Assembly (NCBI RefSeq): GCF_900090145.1
Contig: NZ_FMHI01000010.1
Span: 124,001-188,000, forward strand
DNA: 64,000 nucleotides
Direction of reading: 5' to 3'
Source of the DNA: Streptomyces sp. WMMB 322
GTDB taxonomy: Bacteria > Actinomycetota > Actinomycetes > Streptomycetales > Streptomycetaceae
In this document: positions 25,417 to 35,023 of the stretch, piece by piece
How positions within the stretch are numbered: the first letter of the stretch is position 1
How the letters are laid out: the number at the start of each line of letters is the position of its first letter
Translations under genes and position numbers: made by a program
Notes under the pieces: generated by a model
Told to the model about the DNA's origin: nothing
The model's input: only the letters and a program-made list of their open reading frames with translations
The model's database searches: none

Positions 25417-26370
25417 TCAGCGGTCCTGGAACTGCGGCCCCTGGGGTGGCAGTGCGAAGTCCGGGTCGGGCTGCGGGTATCCGTAGGCAGGCTGCGGATA
25501 CCCGTACGCGGGCCGGGTCGCCGGCGGCTGCTGGGGCTGCTGCGGATAGCCGTAGCCATGCGTCGGTGCCGCGGGGCCCGGCCCTGCCGCCGCGATGGGT
25601 GACGGCGCCGTGGGCGGCGGCGCGGTGGGCGGCGGGCCCGCCGCGGGAGCCGCGAGGGGAAAGTCCTCGGGTTCCGCAGGCTGTCCGCCTGCGGTGAAGG
25701 CCGGCACGGTCGCTTCGTCGGGCGTCGGAGCGGACGTCTGGGGCGGGACCGACGGCGCGGGCGGCACGGTGGCACCCGGCTGTTCCGGTGCTGCGGCACC
25801 CGGCTCCCGGCGGGAGCCCTCGCTTTCCTCGACGGTGATCCCGTACTCGGTGGCCAGCCCGATCAGCCCGGTCGCGTAACCCTGGCCCAGCGCGCGGAAC
25901 TTCCAGCCCGTGCCGCGCCTGTACAGCTCGCCGCAGATTAGCGCCGACTCGGCGCCCGTCTCCGGCTCGATGTCGAACGTCAGCAGAGGTTCGCCCTCCG
26001 AGCCGGGTCCGGCGCCCGCGTACGCCAGCAGCCGCAGCTGCGGCACCTCGCCGAAGGTGCCGCCGTCCGTGGACGCGGCGAGCAGCACGCGGTCCACGTG
26101 AGGGGCCAGCGCGCCGGGGTCGACCTCGACCGAGTCGCACCTGCCGTCCTGCTCCTGCGTCTTTCCCAGGTGACTCACCGCGCCCGAAGGGTGCCGCGGC
26201 TGGTTGTAGAAGACGAAGTCCTCGTCGGAACTGACGCGTCCGCTCTCGTCCAGCAGCAGCGCGGACACATCGACGTCGGGCACTGCGGACCCGGAGGACC
26301 AGCACAGGACGGCGCGAACCGCCACAGTCTCCAGCTGAACGTTCGAGCCCTTCACCATGGCGTGCGTCAT
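25417..26370 (-). CDS. TerD-domain protein with Pro/Gln/Tyr-rich tail
   Basis: This 317-residue protein has a TerD-like domain at 1-180 (VDVSALLLDESGRVSSDEDFVFYNQPRHPSG, then FRALGQGYATGLIGLATEYGI). A ~135-residue disordered tail rich in Pro, Ala and Gln follows, ending with repeated YGYPQP units (HGYGYPQQPQQPP, AYGYPQPAYGYPQP). Such tails often mediate multimeric or membrane-surface contacts. The start is ATG 26370; ATG 26358 is an alternative. It is the only minus-strand gene of the Ter locus and is divergent from the lyase gene. Confidence 0.88.
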   Translation of the reverse strand: MTHAMVKGSNVQLETVAVRAVLCWSSGSAVPDVDVSALLLDESGRVSSDEDFVFYNQPRHPSGAVSHLGKTQEQDGRCDSVEVDPGALAPHVDRVLLAASTDGGTFGEVPQLRLLAYAGAGPGSEGEPLLTFDIEPETGAESALICGELYRRGTGWKFRALGQGYATGLIGLATEYGITVEESEGSRREPGAAAPEQPGATVPPAPSVPPQTSAPTPDEATVPAFTAGGQPAEPEDFPLAAPAAGPPPTAPPPTAPSPIAAAGPGPAAPTHGYGYPQQPQQPPATRPAYGYPQPAYGYPQPDPDFALPPQGPQFQDR

Positions 26371-26609
26371 GCGCTCATCCTGCCTTCCGCCCGCGCGTCA
26401 GGACAACGCGGGAGGCCGGGGTGGCCGGGCGTGCACCCGGTGGTGACGCATTCTTCATCGTCGGCTGGAACCAATGGGCCCCTCCCGTACGTACGATGAG
26501 CGGCTGCTTCTCGCCACCGGACCGCACAGCCGGCGGCGGGACGGGCTGCACGATCGACACGACCGCGTAGGCCACGCCGGATGCCACGCGAAGGGAATCG
26601 GGGTCACGC

Positions 26610-27800
26610 ATGCGGCATTTCGGTCAACTCCCGCCCGAGGTGCGGCGAGCGCTGTTCCAGCACGAGCCGGCCGAGTTCACCGCAAACTCGCCGGGCCGTA
26701 CGCTCGCCGCCGCGCTCGGCGCCACCCTGTACTGCCCGGCGACGCGCACGAGCCTCGCCGCCGACGTGGTCAAGCAGGCCCGTCGCGGCGTGAGGTCCAT
26801 GGTGCTGTGCCTGGAGGACTCCATAAGCGATGCGGAGGTCGCGGGGGCCGAGGGCAATCTGACCCGGCAGGTGGCGCAGCTCGCGGCCCCCGGCGCCGGC
26901 CTGCCCCAGCGGGACGTCCCCCTGCTGTTCGTACGGGTACGGGAGCCGGAGCAGATCACCGACCTCGTGAAGCGGCTGGGGCCCTCGGCCGCACTGCTGT
27001 CGGGATTCGTGCTGCCCAAGTTCACCGAGGAGAGCGGCATCCCGTTCCTGGAGGCCCTGGCAGAGGCCGAAGCCGCCGCGGACCGCAGGCTGTTCGCGAT
27101 GCCGGTGCTCGAGTCCCCGGCGCTGCTGCACCTGGAGACGCGGGCGGCGACGCTGGCCGGAATCGCCCGTGCCGTCGACAAGTACCGGGAACGGGTCCTC
27201 GCGCTGCGGCTCGGCGTGACGGACTTCTGTTCCGCCCACGGGCTGCGCCGTACACCCGAGATGACCGCGTACGACGTCCAGCTCGTCGCGTCCGTCATCG
27301 GTGACGTGGTGAATGTGCTGGGCCGCGCGGACGGCAGCGGCTACACGGTCACCGGACCGGTGTGGGAGTACTTCCGGCTCCAGGAGAGGATGTTCAAGCC
27401 CCAGCTCAGGCAGAGCATCTTCACCGGGCGCGCGGAGGAACTGCGTACGGCTCTCATCGACCACGACATGGACGGACTGCTGCGCGAGATCGAACTGGAC
27501 CGGGCCAACGGTCTGCTCGGCAAGACCTGCATCCATCCCTCGCACGTGCTGCCGGTGCACGCGCTGTCCGTGGTGAGCCTGGAGGAGTACAGCGACGCCA
27601 CCGACATCCTCCGCCCGGAGCGCAGCGGAGGCGGTGTCGTGCGGTCCGCGTACACGAACAAGATGAACGAGGTGAAGCCGCACCGGGCGTGGGCCGAGCG
27701 GACGCTGCTGCGCGCCGAGCTGTTCGGGGTGGCACGCGAGGGCGTCGGCTTCGTCGACTTCCTGGCGGCCGGCGTGCGGGCGGACGGCGAACCGGCGTGA
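26610..27800 (+). CDS. HpcH/HpaI-type C-C bond lyase of the Ter system
   Basis: This 396-residue TIM-barrel protein is related to citrate lyase beta / HpcH-HpaI aldolases: RSMVLCLEDSISDAEV supplies a metal-site Glu-Asp, RLGVTDFCSAHGLRR and GKTCIHPSHV match the conserved arms. In Ter gene neighbourhoods such lyases occur with a phosphoribosyltransferase, a TRSP/StiP protein and a HAD hydrolase, exactly the order seen here, and the set is thought to make or process a nucleoside-like metabolite (family-context inference in the literature). The ATG at 26610 fits, and the stop overlaps a possible GTG of the next gene. Confidence 0.88.
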   Translation: MRHFGQLPPEVRRALFQHEPAEFTANSPGRTLAAALGATLYCPATRTSLAADVVKQARRGVRSMVLCLEDSISDAEVAGAEGNLTRQVAQLAAPGAGLPQRDVPLLFVRVREPEQITDLVKRLGPSAALLSGFVLPKFTEESGIPFLEALAEAEAAADRRLFAMPVLESPALLHLETRAATLAGIARAVDKYRERVLALRLGVTDFCSAHGLRRTPEMTAYDVQLVASVIGDVVNVLGRADGSGYTVTGPVWEYFRLQERMFKPQLRQSIFTGRAEELRTALIDHDMDGLLREIELDRANGLLGKTCIHPSHVLPVHALSVVSLEEYSDATDILRPERSGGGVVRSAYTNKMNEVKPHRAWAERTLLRAELFGVAREGVGFVDFLAAGVRADGEPA

Positions 27801-27817
27801 GAGGGCGGGACGAAGGG

Positions 27818-30466
27818 ATGGGCGACGGGGTGAGGGACGCGGTGAGGGACGCGGTGAGCGGTGCGGTGTGGTCCGGCGAGTGGGTCGCCGAACGGCTGGA
27901 TGTGCGGCTGAGCGGCGACGGGCTGCGGGAGTTGATGGGCCTGGCGCTGCGCCGCAACCCCAAACGCGCGCATCTCCTCGTCTCGCGCGTCCTGGGCAAG
28001 CACGTGCCGGAGCGGCCCGGAGCCGTGCGCGGGGTCGGCGTCGGGCTCGGGAGGCAAGTGCGGACCCTGCTCGGCGACGGCCTCGCGGACCGTGCCGTGG
28101 TGCTCGGCTACGCGGAGACGGCGACGGGGCTCGGGCACTGCGTGGCCGACGGCATCGGCGGCGTCACGTATCTGCACTCGACACGGCGCGCGGTGCCGGG
28201 GGTGGCAACCGCCGGAGGGTTCGAGGAGGAGCACAGTCACGCCACGTCGCATCTGCTGCTCCCGGAGGATCCGGGGCTGCTGAGCGGGGACGGGCCGCTC
28301 GTCCTCGTCGACGACGAGTTCTCGACGGGCCGCACCGTGCGCAACACCATCGCGGCACTGCACCGGCGGCATCCTCGCCAGCGGTACGTCGTGGTGGCGC
28401 TGACCGACATGCGCTCGGCGGACGACGCGGCCGCACTGGAGAAGTTCGCGGCCGAACTCGGCGCGCGTGTGGACGTGGTGGCGCTGGCACGCGGCCGCGT
28501 CTCCCTCCCGCACGACGTGCTGGAGCGCGGGCAGCGCCTGGTGGCGCAGGCGGAGGCTCAGGCGGGTCCGGCGGAGGCGCAGGCACCCGACGCCACTGCG
28601 GGCCCGTGCGGCGCGAGCCCGGCGGCCCGGGTGGACCTCGGCTGGCCGCCGGGCCTGCCCGACGGCGGACGGCACGGCTTCACCGCCGCCCACCGGGCCC
28701 GCCTGGACGCGGCACTGCCCGGCATGGCCGCACGGCTGGCCTCCGCACTGGCTGAGGCGGGCACGCTCGACGAGGGTTCTTCGCCGGAAGCCCCGGGTGA
28801 CCGTACGGCTCCGCGCGTACTGGTGCTGGGCTGCGAGGAGTTGATGTACGCACCGCTGCGCCTCGCCGTCGCCCTGGAGGAGCGCCTGGGCCGGGAGGCG
28901 GAAGTGCGCTTCTCCACCACGACGCGCTCGCCCGTGCTCGCGCTCGACGACCCGGGCTACGCCGTCCGTACGTGCCTCTCCTTCCCGGCGCACGACAGGA
29001 CGGACGCGGCGAACGGCACGGACTCCGGGACGGACACCGGGCCGGCGACCGGCGCGGACACCGGGACGGACGGCGTCGCGGCCCGCGGGACGGAGGCCCG
29101 GGCCGAGAGCCGCCGCGGTTCCGGGACCGCCGTGCGCTATGCGTACAACGTCGCTCCCGGTGCCGACCCCGGCCGCCGCTTCGCCGCCGCCGTCGTCGTG
29201 ACGGACTCGGCGTCGGACACCGCTGCCCTGCACGCCCCGGGCGGTCTGCTGCACCGGCTGCGCGAGCACACCGACAGCGTGCTGCTCGCGGTGGTCCCCG
29301 CCTACCGTCCGCTGCCCGCGCCGCTGCGCGGCCCGCGCTTCTCCTCCTACGCGCCCGACGAAGTCGGCTGGCTGCTGCAGGACCTGTCGCAGACGAAGCT
29401 GGAGGCCCCGACCGAGGAGCGCGAGGAGGCGATCCAGAGCGGAGGGGCGCACTACGCGGAGTCGCTGCCCGTCGAATACCAGCCGGGCCCGGACTACGAG
29501 CGGCTCTTCCACGGCGCGCTGGAGTCCTCCGCGAGCCGCGTCGCGCGCGCGGTCGGCACCGTCACCGAGACCGTGCTGAGTGAACGGGCGTCCCGCGGAA
29601 CGGGCCGCCCGGTGCTGGTCTCGCTCGCCCGCGCGGGCACGCCCGTCGGCGTACTGATGCGGCGCTGGGCGCAGCGGGCCCACGGGCTGGACCTGCCGCA
29701 TTACGCGGTGTCCATCGTGCGCGGGCGCGGCATCGACGCCAACGCGCTGCGCTGGATCGCCTCGCACCACGACCCCGCCGACGTCGTCTTCGTCGACGGC
29801 TGGACGGGCAAGGGCGCCATCACTCGTGAACTCGCCCAAGCCCTCGCGCAGTTCGAGGAGTTCGGGGAGTTCGATCCGGAGATCGCCGTGCTCGCAGACC
29901 CCGGCGGCTGTGTACGCACATACGGCACACGCGAGGACTTCCTCATACCCTCCGCGTGTCTCAACTCCACCGTCTCCGGGCTGATTTCGCGCACCGTGCT
30001 CCGCGCGGACCTGGTCGGCCCGGACGACTACCACGGCGCCAAGTGCTACCGGGAGCTTGCCGGTTCGGACGTCTCGGGCCTCTTCCTGGACCGGATCACG
30101 GCCCGCTTCGGCGACGTCGCCGAAGCCGTGGCGGGGGACGCGGCAGCGCTGCGGACCGCCGAGCGGGCTCCGACGTGGGCCGGCTGGAGCGCGGTGGAAC
30201 GCATCAGCCGGGAGTACGGCATCGACGACGTCAACCTTGTCAAGCCCGGGGTCGGCGAGACGACGCGTGTGCTGCTGCGCCGAGTGCCGTGGCGGATTCT
30301 GACGCGGCGCGGCGCGGGCTCCGACCTGGACCATGTACGGCTGCTCGCCGAACAGCGGGGCGTGCCGGTCGAGGAGACGGACGGACTGCCCTACAGCTGC
30401 GTGGGCCTGATCCACCCGCGGTTCACGCGCGGTGCCACCGGCTCCGACGGGAGGGCCGCCGGATGA
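27818..30466 (+). CDS. fused phosphoribosyltransferase-TRSP-StiP/PELOTA protein
   Basis: This ~882-residue multidomain protein of Ter-type systems has these parts in order. First is a phosphoribosyltransferase with PRPP loop VLVDDEFSTGRT (~162-173). Then comes a TRSP domain with FSTTTRSPVLALDDPG (~367) and a low-complexity Thr/Asp/Gly linker (~390-430). The C-terminal half is a second PRTase-like unit of the StiP type (FSSYAPDEVGWLLQDLSQ; FVDGWTGKGAITREL near 658), and a PELOTA-like RNA-binding end (VNLVKPGVGETTRVLLRR, ~806). In many genomes these are two genes. I use ATG 27818; GTG 27797, overlapping the lyase stop, is equally possible. Its stop overlaps the next start as ATGA. Confidence 0.87.
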   Translation: MGDGVRDAVRDAVSGAVWSGEWVAERLDVRLSGDGLRELMGLALRRNPKRAHLLVSRVLGKHVPERPGAVRGVGVGLGRQVRTLLGDGLADRAVVLGYAETATGLGHCVADGIGGVTYLHSTRRAVPGVATAGGFEEEHSHATSHLLLPEDPGLLSGDGPLVLVDDEFSTGRTVRNTIAALHRRHPRQRYVVVALTDMRSADDAAALEKFAAELGARVDVVALARGRVSLPHDVLERGQRLVAQAEAQAGPAEAQAPDATAGPCGASPAARVDLGWPPGLPDGGRHGFTAAHRARLDAALPGMAARLASALAEAGTLDEGSSPEAPGDRTAPRVLVLGCEELMYAPLRLAVALEERLGREAEVRFSTTTRSPVLALDDPGYAVRTCLSFPAHDRTDAANGTDSGTDTGPATGADTGTDGVAARGTEARAESRRGSGTAVRYAYNVAPGADPGRRFAAAVVVTDSASDTAALHAPGGLLHRLREHTDSVLLAVVPAYRPLPAPLRGPRFSSYAPDEVGWLLQDLSQTKLEAPTEEREEAIQSGGAHYAESLPVEYQPGPDYERLFHGALESSASRVARAVGTVTETVLSERASRGTGRPVLVSLARAGTPVGVLMRRWAQRAHGLDLPHYAVSIVRGRGIDANALRWIASHHDPADVVFVDGWTGKGAITRELAQALAQFEEFGEFDPEIAVLADPGGCVRTYGTREDFLIPSACLNSTVSGLISRTVLRADLVGPDDYHGAKCYRELAGSDVSGLFLDRITARFGDVAEAVAGDAAALRTAERAPTWAGWSAVERISREYGIDDVNLVKPGVGETTRVLLRRVPWRILTRRGAGSDLDHVRLLAEQRGVPVEETDGLPYSCVGLIHPRFTRGATGSDGRAAG

Positions 30467-31347
30467 CCGCCCCCTCCCGGCCGGTGACGCCGCCTCTCCC
30501 GCTCTTCGCCGGGGACCTCGACCGCACGCTGATCTACTCGGCGGCGGCCCTCGGACTGAGCGTGCCCGACAGCGAGGCTCCGCGGCTGCTGTGCGTCGAG
30601 GTGTACGAGGGCAGGCCGCTGTCGTACATGACGGAGACGGCCGCCGGACTGCTGGGGGAACTGACGGAACGGTGCGTCTTCGTGCCCGCCACCACCAGAA
30701 CGCGCGAACAGTTCCGCCGGGTGCGGCTTCCCGGCGGTCCGGCACGCTACGCGGTGTGCGCCAACGGCGGCCATCTGCTCGTCGACGGCGAGGCGGACCC
30801 GGAGTGGAACGCGCAGGTGCGCCACCGTCTCGCTGCGTGTTCCCCGCTCGACGAGGTGCGCGCGCACCTGCGCGAGGCGTCCGCGGGCGGCGACTGGGTG
30901 CTCAAGCACCGCGTCGCCGACGACCTGTTCGCCTACCTCGTCGTCGACCGCGAACGGCTGCCGCAGACGTGGGTGAAGGAGCTGGCGGCCTGGGCGGAGC
31001 CCCGAGGCTGGACGGTCTCGCTCCAGGGCCGCAAGATCTACGCCGTGCCGCGCCCCCTGACGAAGGGCGCTGCCGTCGCCGAGGTCGCACGGCGCACCGG
31101 GGCGACGCACACCTACGCGGCCGGTGACTCGCTGCTCGACGCCCAGCTGCTGACCGCCGCCGGCCGGGGCTGGTTCCCCGGGCACGGGGAGCTGGCCGAC
31201 AGCGGCTGGAGCGCCCCCCGCGTCACGGCGCTGCGCGAGCGCGGCGTCGCGGCGGGGGAGCGGATCGTACGGGAGATGTACGAGGAGGCGGCCGGGGCGG
31301 CGCGGGCACACGGCGCGGCCGGAAGGCGGGAGACCGGTGCCGGCTGA
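30463..31347 (+). CDS. HAD-superfamily hydrolase of the Ter system
   Basis: This 294-residue phosphatase has the nucleophile motif FAGDLDRTLIYSA (catalytic Asp18/20), motif II Thr in VPATTRTREQF, motif III Lys in PLTKGAAVAEV, and motif IV GDSLLDAQLL. A COF-type C2 cap lies between motifs II and III. Translation is coupled to the PRTase-StiP gene by a 4-nt ATGA overlap. It is probably the last step of the lyase-PRTase-HAD pathway of the Ter cluster; the substrate is unknown. Convergent rhodanese gene follows 31 bp on. Confidence 0.92.
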   Translation: MTAPSRPVTPPLPLFAGDLDRTLIYSAAALGLSVPDSEAPRLLCVEVYEGRPLSYMTETAAGLLGELTERCVFVPATTRTREQFRRVRLPGGPARYAVCANGGHLLVDGEADPEWNAQVRHRLAACSPLDEVRAHLREASAGGDWVLKHRVADDLFAYLVVDRERLPQTWVKELAAWAEPRGWTVSLQGRKIYAVPRPLTKGAAVAEVARRTGATHTYAAGDSLLDAQLLTAAGRGWFPGHGELADSGWSAPRVTALRERGVAAGERIVREMYEEAAGAARAHGAAGRRETGAG

Positions 31348-31378
31348 GCCCGTGCGGGCGGTCCGTGCCGGTGCCGGG

Positions 31379-31972
31379 TCAACTGGTGCCGGCGGCCCGT
31401 GCGCTCAGCCTGCTGAGGGTGGCGTCCAGGCCTCCGTCGCCGGACCGGCGGCGGTTGTGCGGCAGCTTCGAGAGCACCGCGGCCATGCCGCACGTGTTGC
31501 TCAGCGCGGAGAAGACCAGACCGGCCCCGATCAGGAACGAAAGGACGCGGGCGCCGGGGACCGCCAGGTCGAGCAGGATGCCGAGCAGCACCAGCGAACC
31601 GGCGGCGAGCCTGACCTGCCGTTCCATCGGCCACACCGCGCGGGCGCCTTCCGGACGGTCGAGCGCGTGACCGCTGCCGGACCAGGAGTCGGTCCCGCCG
31701 TCCAGTGACGCGGCGGTGATCCCCTCTCCCGCGAGACGGCTGCTCGCCGCCCCGGACCTGGCTCCGGAAGCGCAGACGACGACCAGTTCGCTCTGCTCGG
31801 CCGCGGTGCGCAGCGAGGGAAGCGCCTCGTCGAGCCGGTCCAGCGGGACGTTGAACGCGCCGGGGATGTGCCCGGAGCCGTACTCGCCGGGGGTGCGGAC
31901 GTCGATGACGGTGGCGCCGGCGAGTCGGGGAGCGAACTCGTCGACGGTGAGGGGAGCAGGCGGAGCGGTCAC
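31379..31972 (-). CDS. rhodanese-DUF2892 membrane protein
   Basis: This 197-residue protein has an N-terminal rhodanese domain (1-110) with VIDVRTPGEYGSGHIPGAFNVPL and catalytic Cys67 in VVVCASGARS. A DUF2892 two-helix membrane part follows (RLAAGSLVLLGILLDLAV and VLSFLIGAGLVFSALSNTCGMAAVLSKLP). Such fusions transfer sulfane sulfur at the membrane or guard against sulfide. It is monocistronic, convergent with the HAD gene. A 289-bp gap upstream (31973-32261) holds AT-rich sequence but no clear promoter. Confidence 0.92.
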   Translation of the reverse strand: MTAPPAPLTVDEFAPRLAGATVIDVRTPGEYGSGHIPGAFNVPLDRLDEALPSLRTAAEQSELVVVCASGARSGAASSRLAGEGITAASLDGGTDSWSGSGHALDRPEGARAVWPMERQVRLAAGSLVLLGILLDLAVPGARVLSFLIGAGLVFSALSNTCGMAAVLSKLPHNRRRSGDGGLDATLSRLSARAAGTS

Positions 31973-32261
31973 AGCGGATCCTTTCAGTTCGGTCTTGATC
32001 GTGACCCTTCAGATCTGATCGCCTCAGCAGCGATAAGGAGCGGTGTATTCCGGATAGGGGAGCCGAGTCGCGTCGGCCCTGCTTGCGGATTCACCCATTT
32101 GTGGCATACAACGCGTACCGCCGTACCCGGTCCTGTCCTGCGGCGTCCGGCAGCGGTGACGGAGCCGCCCGGCCCGGCTCTCCCGCCGGCTCCCCGTCCC
32201 CGCACGCGGTGAAGCAGCACGCCGAGGTGCGCCCGAAGGAGCCCGGACCGACGCTGGAGCC

Positions 32262-34922
32262 ATGCTGACGCTGGGCCGTCTGACCGCCGGCGTGCCTCCG
32301 CTGCTGCGGTGGGCAGGCAGGGGTGACGCGCCCGGCGACCCCGGCAGCGTGGTCGAGAGGATTTCGCGCTGCGGCCCCGACGGACCCCCCATCGGTGAGC
32401 GCACGGAACGGGTGCTGTTCGTCACGTCCCCCGGCAGCACCCTGGAGTGGGTGCGGCTCCGCGCGGAGAACGCGGCCGGAGTGGTGGTGTGCGGCGAATT
32501 CGCCCACCCCGACGAGGTGCCCGACTGCGGGCTCGTCCCCGTCCTGACTCCGCTGGTCCCCGGCGGGCCGGTCCGGGTCGCCGAGGCGCTCACGGGCGCG
32601 CAGATCGCGGTGCTCCAGGACGAGGTCCGGCAGGTGGAGACCTACACCGATCTCGCCGCGCACGCGATGGCCGAGGGCAGAGGACCGCAGGGACTGCTCG
32701 ACTGGGTCTCGCGGGAAGCCCGTGCGCAGGTGGAAGTCGTCGACGGGTACCGGGAGCAGGACTGGCCAGCCGAAGTGTCCAGGCACACGCCCCTGCTGCG
32801 CGAACTCGTACGGGGCAGGGAGCACGGACCGGTACGGGGCGCCGGGCACGGGCGGTACGTCGAGGTGTGGCCGGTGGGAGTCGGCCCCCCGCACAGGCTG
32901 CTGATCGCCTCCCGCGACGAACCCTGGTCAGGACGCGGCCTGTTCGGCCTCGAGCAGGTGGCCGTGATGGTGGCCGGTCTGCTGCGCGAGGGGGAGGTGA
33001 CCGAGCGCGAGCACCGCCTGCACGGGGCCGTGCAGGCGGCACGGACCTCCGCCTTCCAGTACCTGATGGTCGGCGACGTGACATCCGCCGGCCGTGCCGT
33101 GGAGCCGCTGGCCCCCGGCCTGATGGCCGCGGGCATGGTGCAGCTCGCGGTCGTGGAGAAGGCGCCCGGCGAGGAGCGGGAAGCAGTCGCGGAGGAAGTC
33201 GAGGAAGCACTGGAGTGGGGACGCGCCCTGACGGTGCTCTGCCCCGTCGACGAGACCCAGATCATCGTCGTCTGGGACGGTGCGCAGGCACCCGTGCAGA
33301 CCGTGCTGGAGCCCGTCGCCGAAGCCGACCCCGACCGTGCGGTGGGAGTCAGCGGCCGCGGGCCGCTGGAGCACGCCGCGCGCCTGTACTCGGCCGCGGC
33401 GGTGAGCGTGGAGGCGGCCCGGCGCACCCCCGGCGGAGTGGCCGCGCACGACGGACGCCCGCCCCTCGCGGAGCTGCTCGGCGGCTCCGCCCGCGCCTGG
33501 GCACGCGAGCTGCTGGCGCCGCTCGAACGGAATCTCACCGCGGCGGAACGCCGGCGGCTGCTGGAGGTGTGCGGCGCGGCCATCGCCATGGGCACGCAGG
33601 GCGCCGGGCGGCTGCTCGGCCTGCACCGCGACACGGTCACCGCACGGCTGGACGAGCTGACCGAACGCGTGAACCTGGACCGCTCGCTCCTCGGTGACCG
33701 GGCCAAGCTGGATCTGGCGATGCGGCTGGCGGACCTGCCGCCGCCCGTCCCGGAGACCCTGCCCGCGGGCGGCGTGCGCCAGGTGCTCGACCAGGACGGC
33801 GCTTCGGCGTGGGGCAAAGGCGTGCTGTCCGGGCTCCCGCCGCGCCTGCTGTCCGCGCTGGCGCGGTGGGTCGGCAACGAACTGGACCGCGAGGTGACGG
33901 CGCAGGAACTGGGCATCTCCGGCAGCACATTCGGCGGGTGGCTGCGTGAGGCCGGGACGTTCACACATCTGCCGCTGCGCAAGGACAGGCCCGGCGCAGT
34001 CCACGAACTGCTCTGGGCCCTGTACACCACAGGTCGCGTCCGGCCCTCCACCGTCACCGGAAGCGAGGGCGAGCCGAAGCCGGACGGTCCTCACGGCAAC
34101 GCACAACCCCCGCCCGCCGGCATCGGCCAGCCGCGCACCGACACGCCCCATCCCGCCCGGCTCTACGACTACTTCCTCGGCGGCCGCACGAACTACGCCG
34201 CCGACAGGGCGGCCGCCCAGCAGGCCGTGGACGCCGCCCCCGCGACAGCCGCCATGGCCCGCGAGAACCGCGCCTTCATGCTCCGCGCCGTGCGCCACCT
34301 CGCCGGGCACGAGGGCATACGCCAGTTTCTCGACCTGGGCGCCGGCATTCCCACGGAGCCGAACCTGCACCAGGTCGTCCAGGCCGAGACCCCCACCGCG
34401 CGGGTCGTCTACGTGGACGACGACCCCGTCGTCCACGCCCACGCCCAGGCCCTGCTCACCGGCAGCCCGCTCGGCCGCACCTCGTTCCTGAGAGCCGACG
34501 CCGCCGACCCCTCCGGCGTCCTGGCGTCCCCCGAGGTCCTCGAATGCCTGGACATGGACCAGCCCGTCGCGCTCTCCCTCGTGGCGCTGCTGCCCTTCGT
34601 CACCGACGACGAGTCCGCAAAAGAGATGATCCGCGGCTTCACCGACGCGCTGGTCCCCGGAAGCTGTCTGACGCTCTCCCACCTCACCGGCGACCTCGAC
34701 CCCGAGGGGATGGCAGCGGTCTGCCGCCAGTACGAGCAGATCGCCGGCATCCGCACGAAGGCCCGCTCGTACGCCGAAGTGGCCGCGCTCCTGGACGGGT
34801 TGGAGCTGCTCGACCCCGGAATCGTCCTCGTCCACCGGTGGCGCTCGGACCGCTCCGAGTCAGACCTGGCCGACGACGACCCCCGGGTGGGCTCCTACGG
34901 CGCGGTGGCCCGCATCCCGTAA
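32262..34922 (+). CDS. regulator-methyltransferase fusion: PucR-like HTH plus DUF574
   Basis: This 886-residue protein joins two unrelated parts. Residues 1-600 resemble PucR/CdaR-type regulators: a PucR-like N-domain, a GGDEF-like middle, HTH LLGLHRDTVTARLDELTERV (~450), and a second possible HTH VTAQELGISGSTFGGWL (~546). After a Pro/Gly/Asp linker, ~627-886 is a complete DUF574 SAM methyltransferase: RLYDYFLGGRTNYAADRA, motif I FLDLGAGIPTEPNLH, and RVVYVDDDPVVHAHAQALL. DUF574 proteins normally stand alone at ~270 residues. The frame is continuous with no sign of an assembly slip. Start ATG 32262 has weak ribosome-site support. Confidence 0.85.
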   Translation: MLTLGRLTAGVPPLLRWAGRGDAPGDPGSVVERISRCGPDGPPIGERTERVLFVTSPGSTLEWVRLRAENAAGVVVCGEFAHPDEVPDCGLVPVLTPLVPGGPVRVAEALTGAQIAVLQDEVRQVETYTDLAAHAMAEGRGPQGLLDWVSREARAQVEVVDGYREQDWPAEVSRHTPLLRELVRGREHGPVRGAGHGRYVEVWPVGVGPPHRLLIASRDEPWSGRGLFGLEQVAVMVAGLLREGEVTEREHRLHGAVQAARTSAFQYLMVGDVTSAGRAVEPLAPGLMAAGMVQLAVVEKAPGEEREAVAEEVEEALEWGRALTVLCPVDETQIIVVWDGAQAPVQTVLEPVAEADPDRAVGVSGRGPLEHAARLYSAAAVSVEAARRTPGGVAAHDGRPPLAELLGGSARAWARELLAPLERNLTAAERRRLLEVCGAAIAMGTQGAGRLLGLHRDTVTARLDELTERVNLDRSLLGDRAKLDLAMRLADLPPPVPETLPAGGVRQVLDQDGASAWGKGVLSGLPPRLLSALARWVGNELDREVTAQELGISGSTFGGWLREAGTFTHLPLRKDRPGAVHELLWALYTTGRVRPSTVTGSEGEPKPDGPHGNAQPPPAGIGQPRTDTPHPARLYDYFLGGRTNYAADRAAAQQAVDAAPATAAMARENRAFMLRAVRHLAGHEGIRQFLDLGAGIPTEPNLHQVVQAETPTARVVYVDDDPVVHAHAQALLTGSPLGRTSFLRADAADPSGVLASPEVLECLDMDQPVALSLVALLPFVTDDESAKEMIRGFTDALVPGSCLTLSHLTGDLDPEGMAAVCRQYEQIAGIRTKARSYAEVAALLDGLELLDPGIVLVHRWRSDRSESDLADDDPRVGSYGAVARIP

Positions 34923-35023
34923 CGGGACGGGCTCGGAAGCGGCCCGCGGGGCGGGCGGGCGCATCGAGGGGTGCCGGAGTTGGCCGGTGGTCTCCGGCGG
35001 ACTCCGGCGAGTTCCGGCGGAAG

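Noticed and set aside
31984..32220. 78-codon minus-strand frame before the fusion gene
   Set aside because: Arg/Gly-rich low-complexity translation, no ribosome site, no conserved motif seen.
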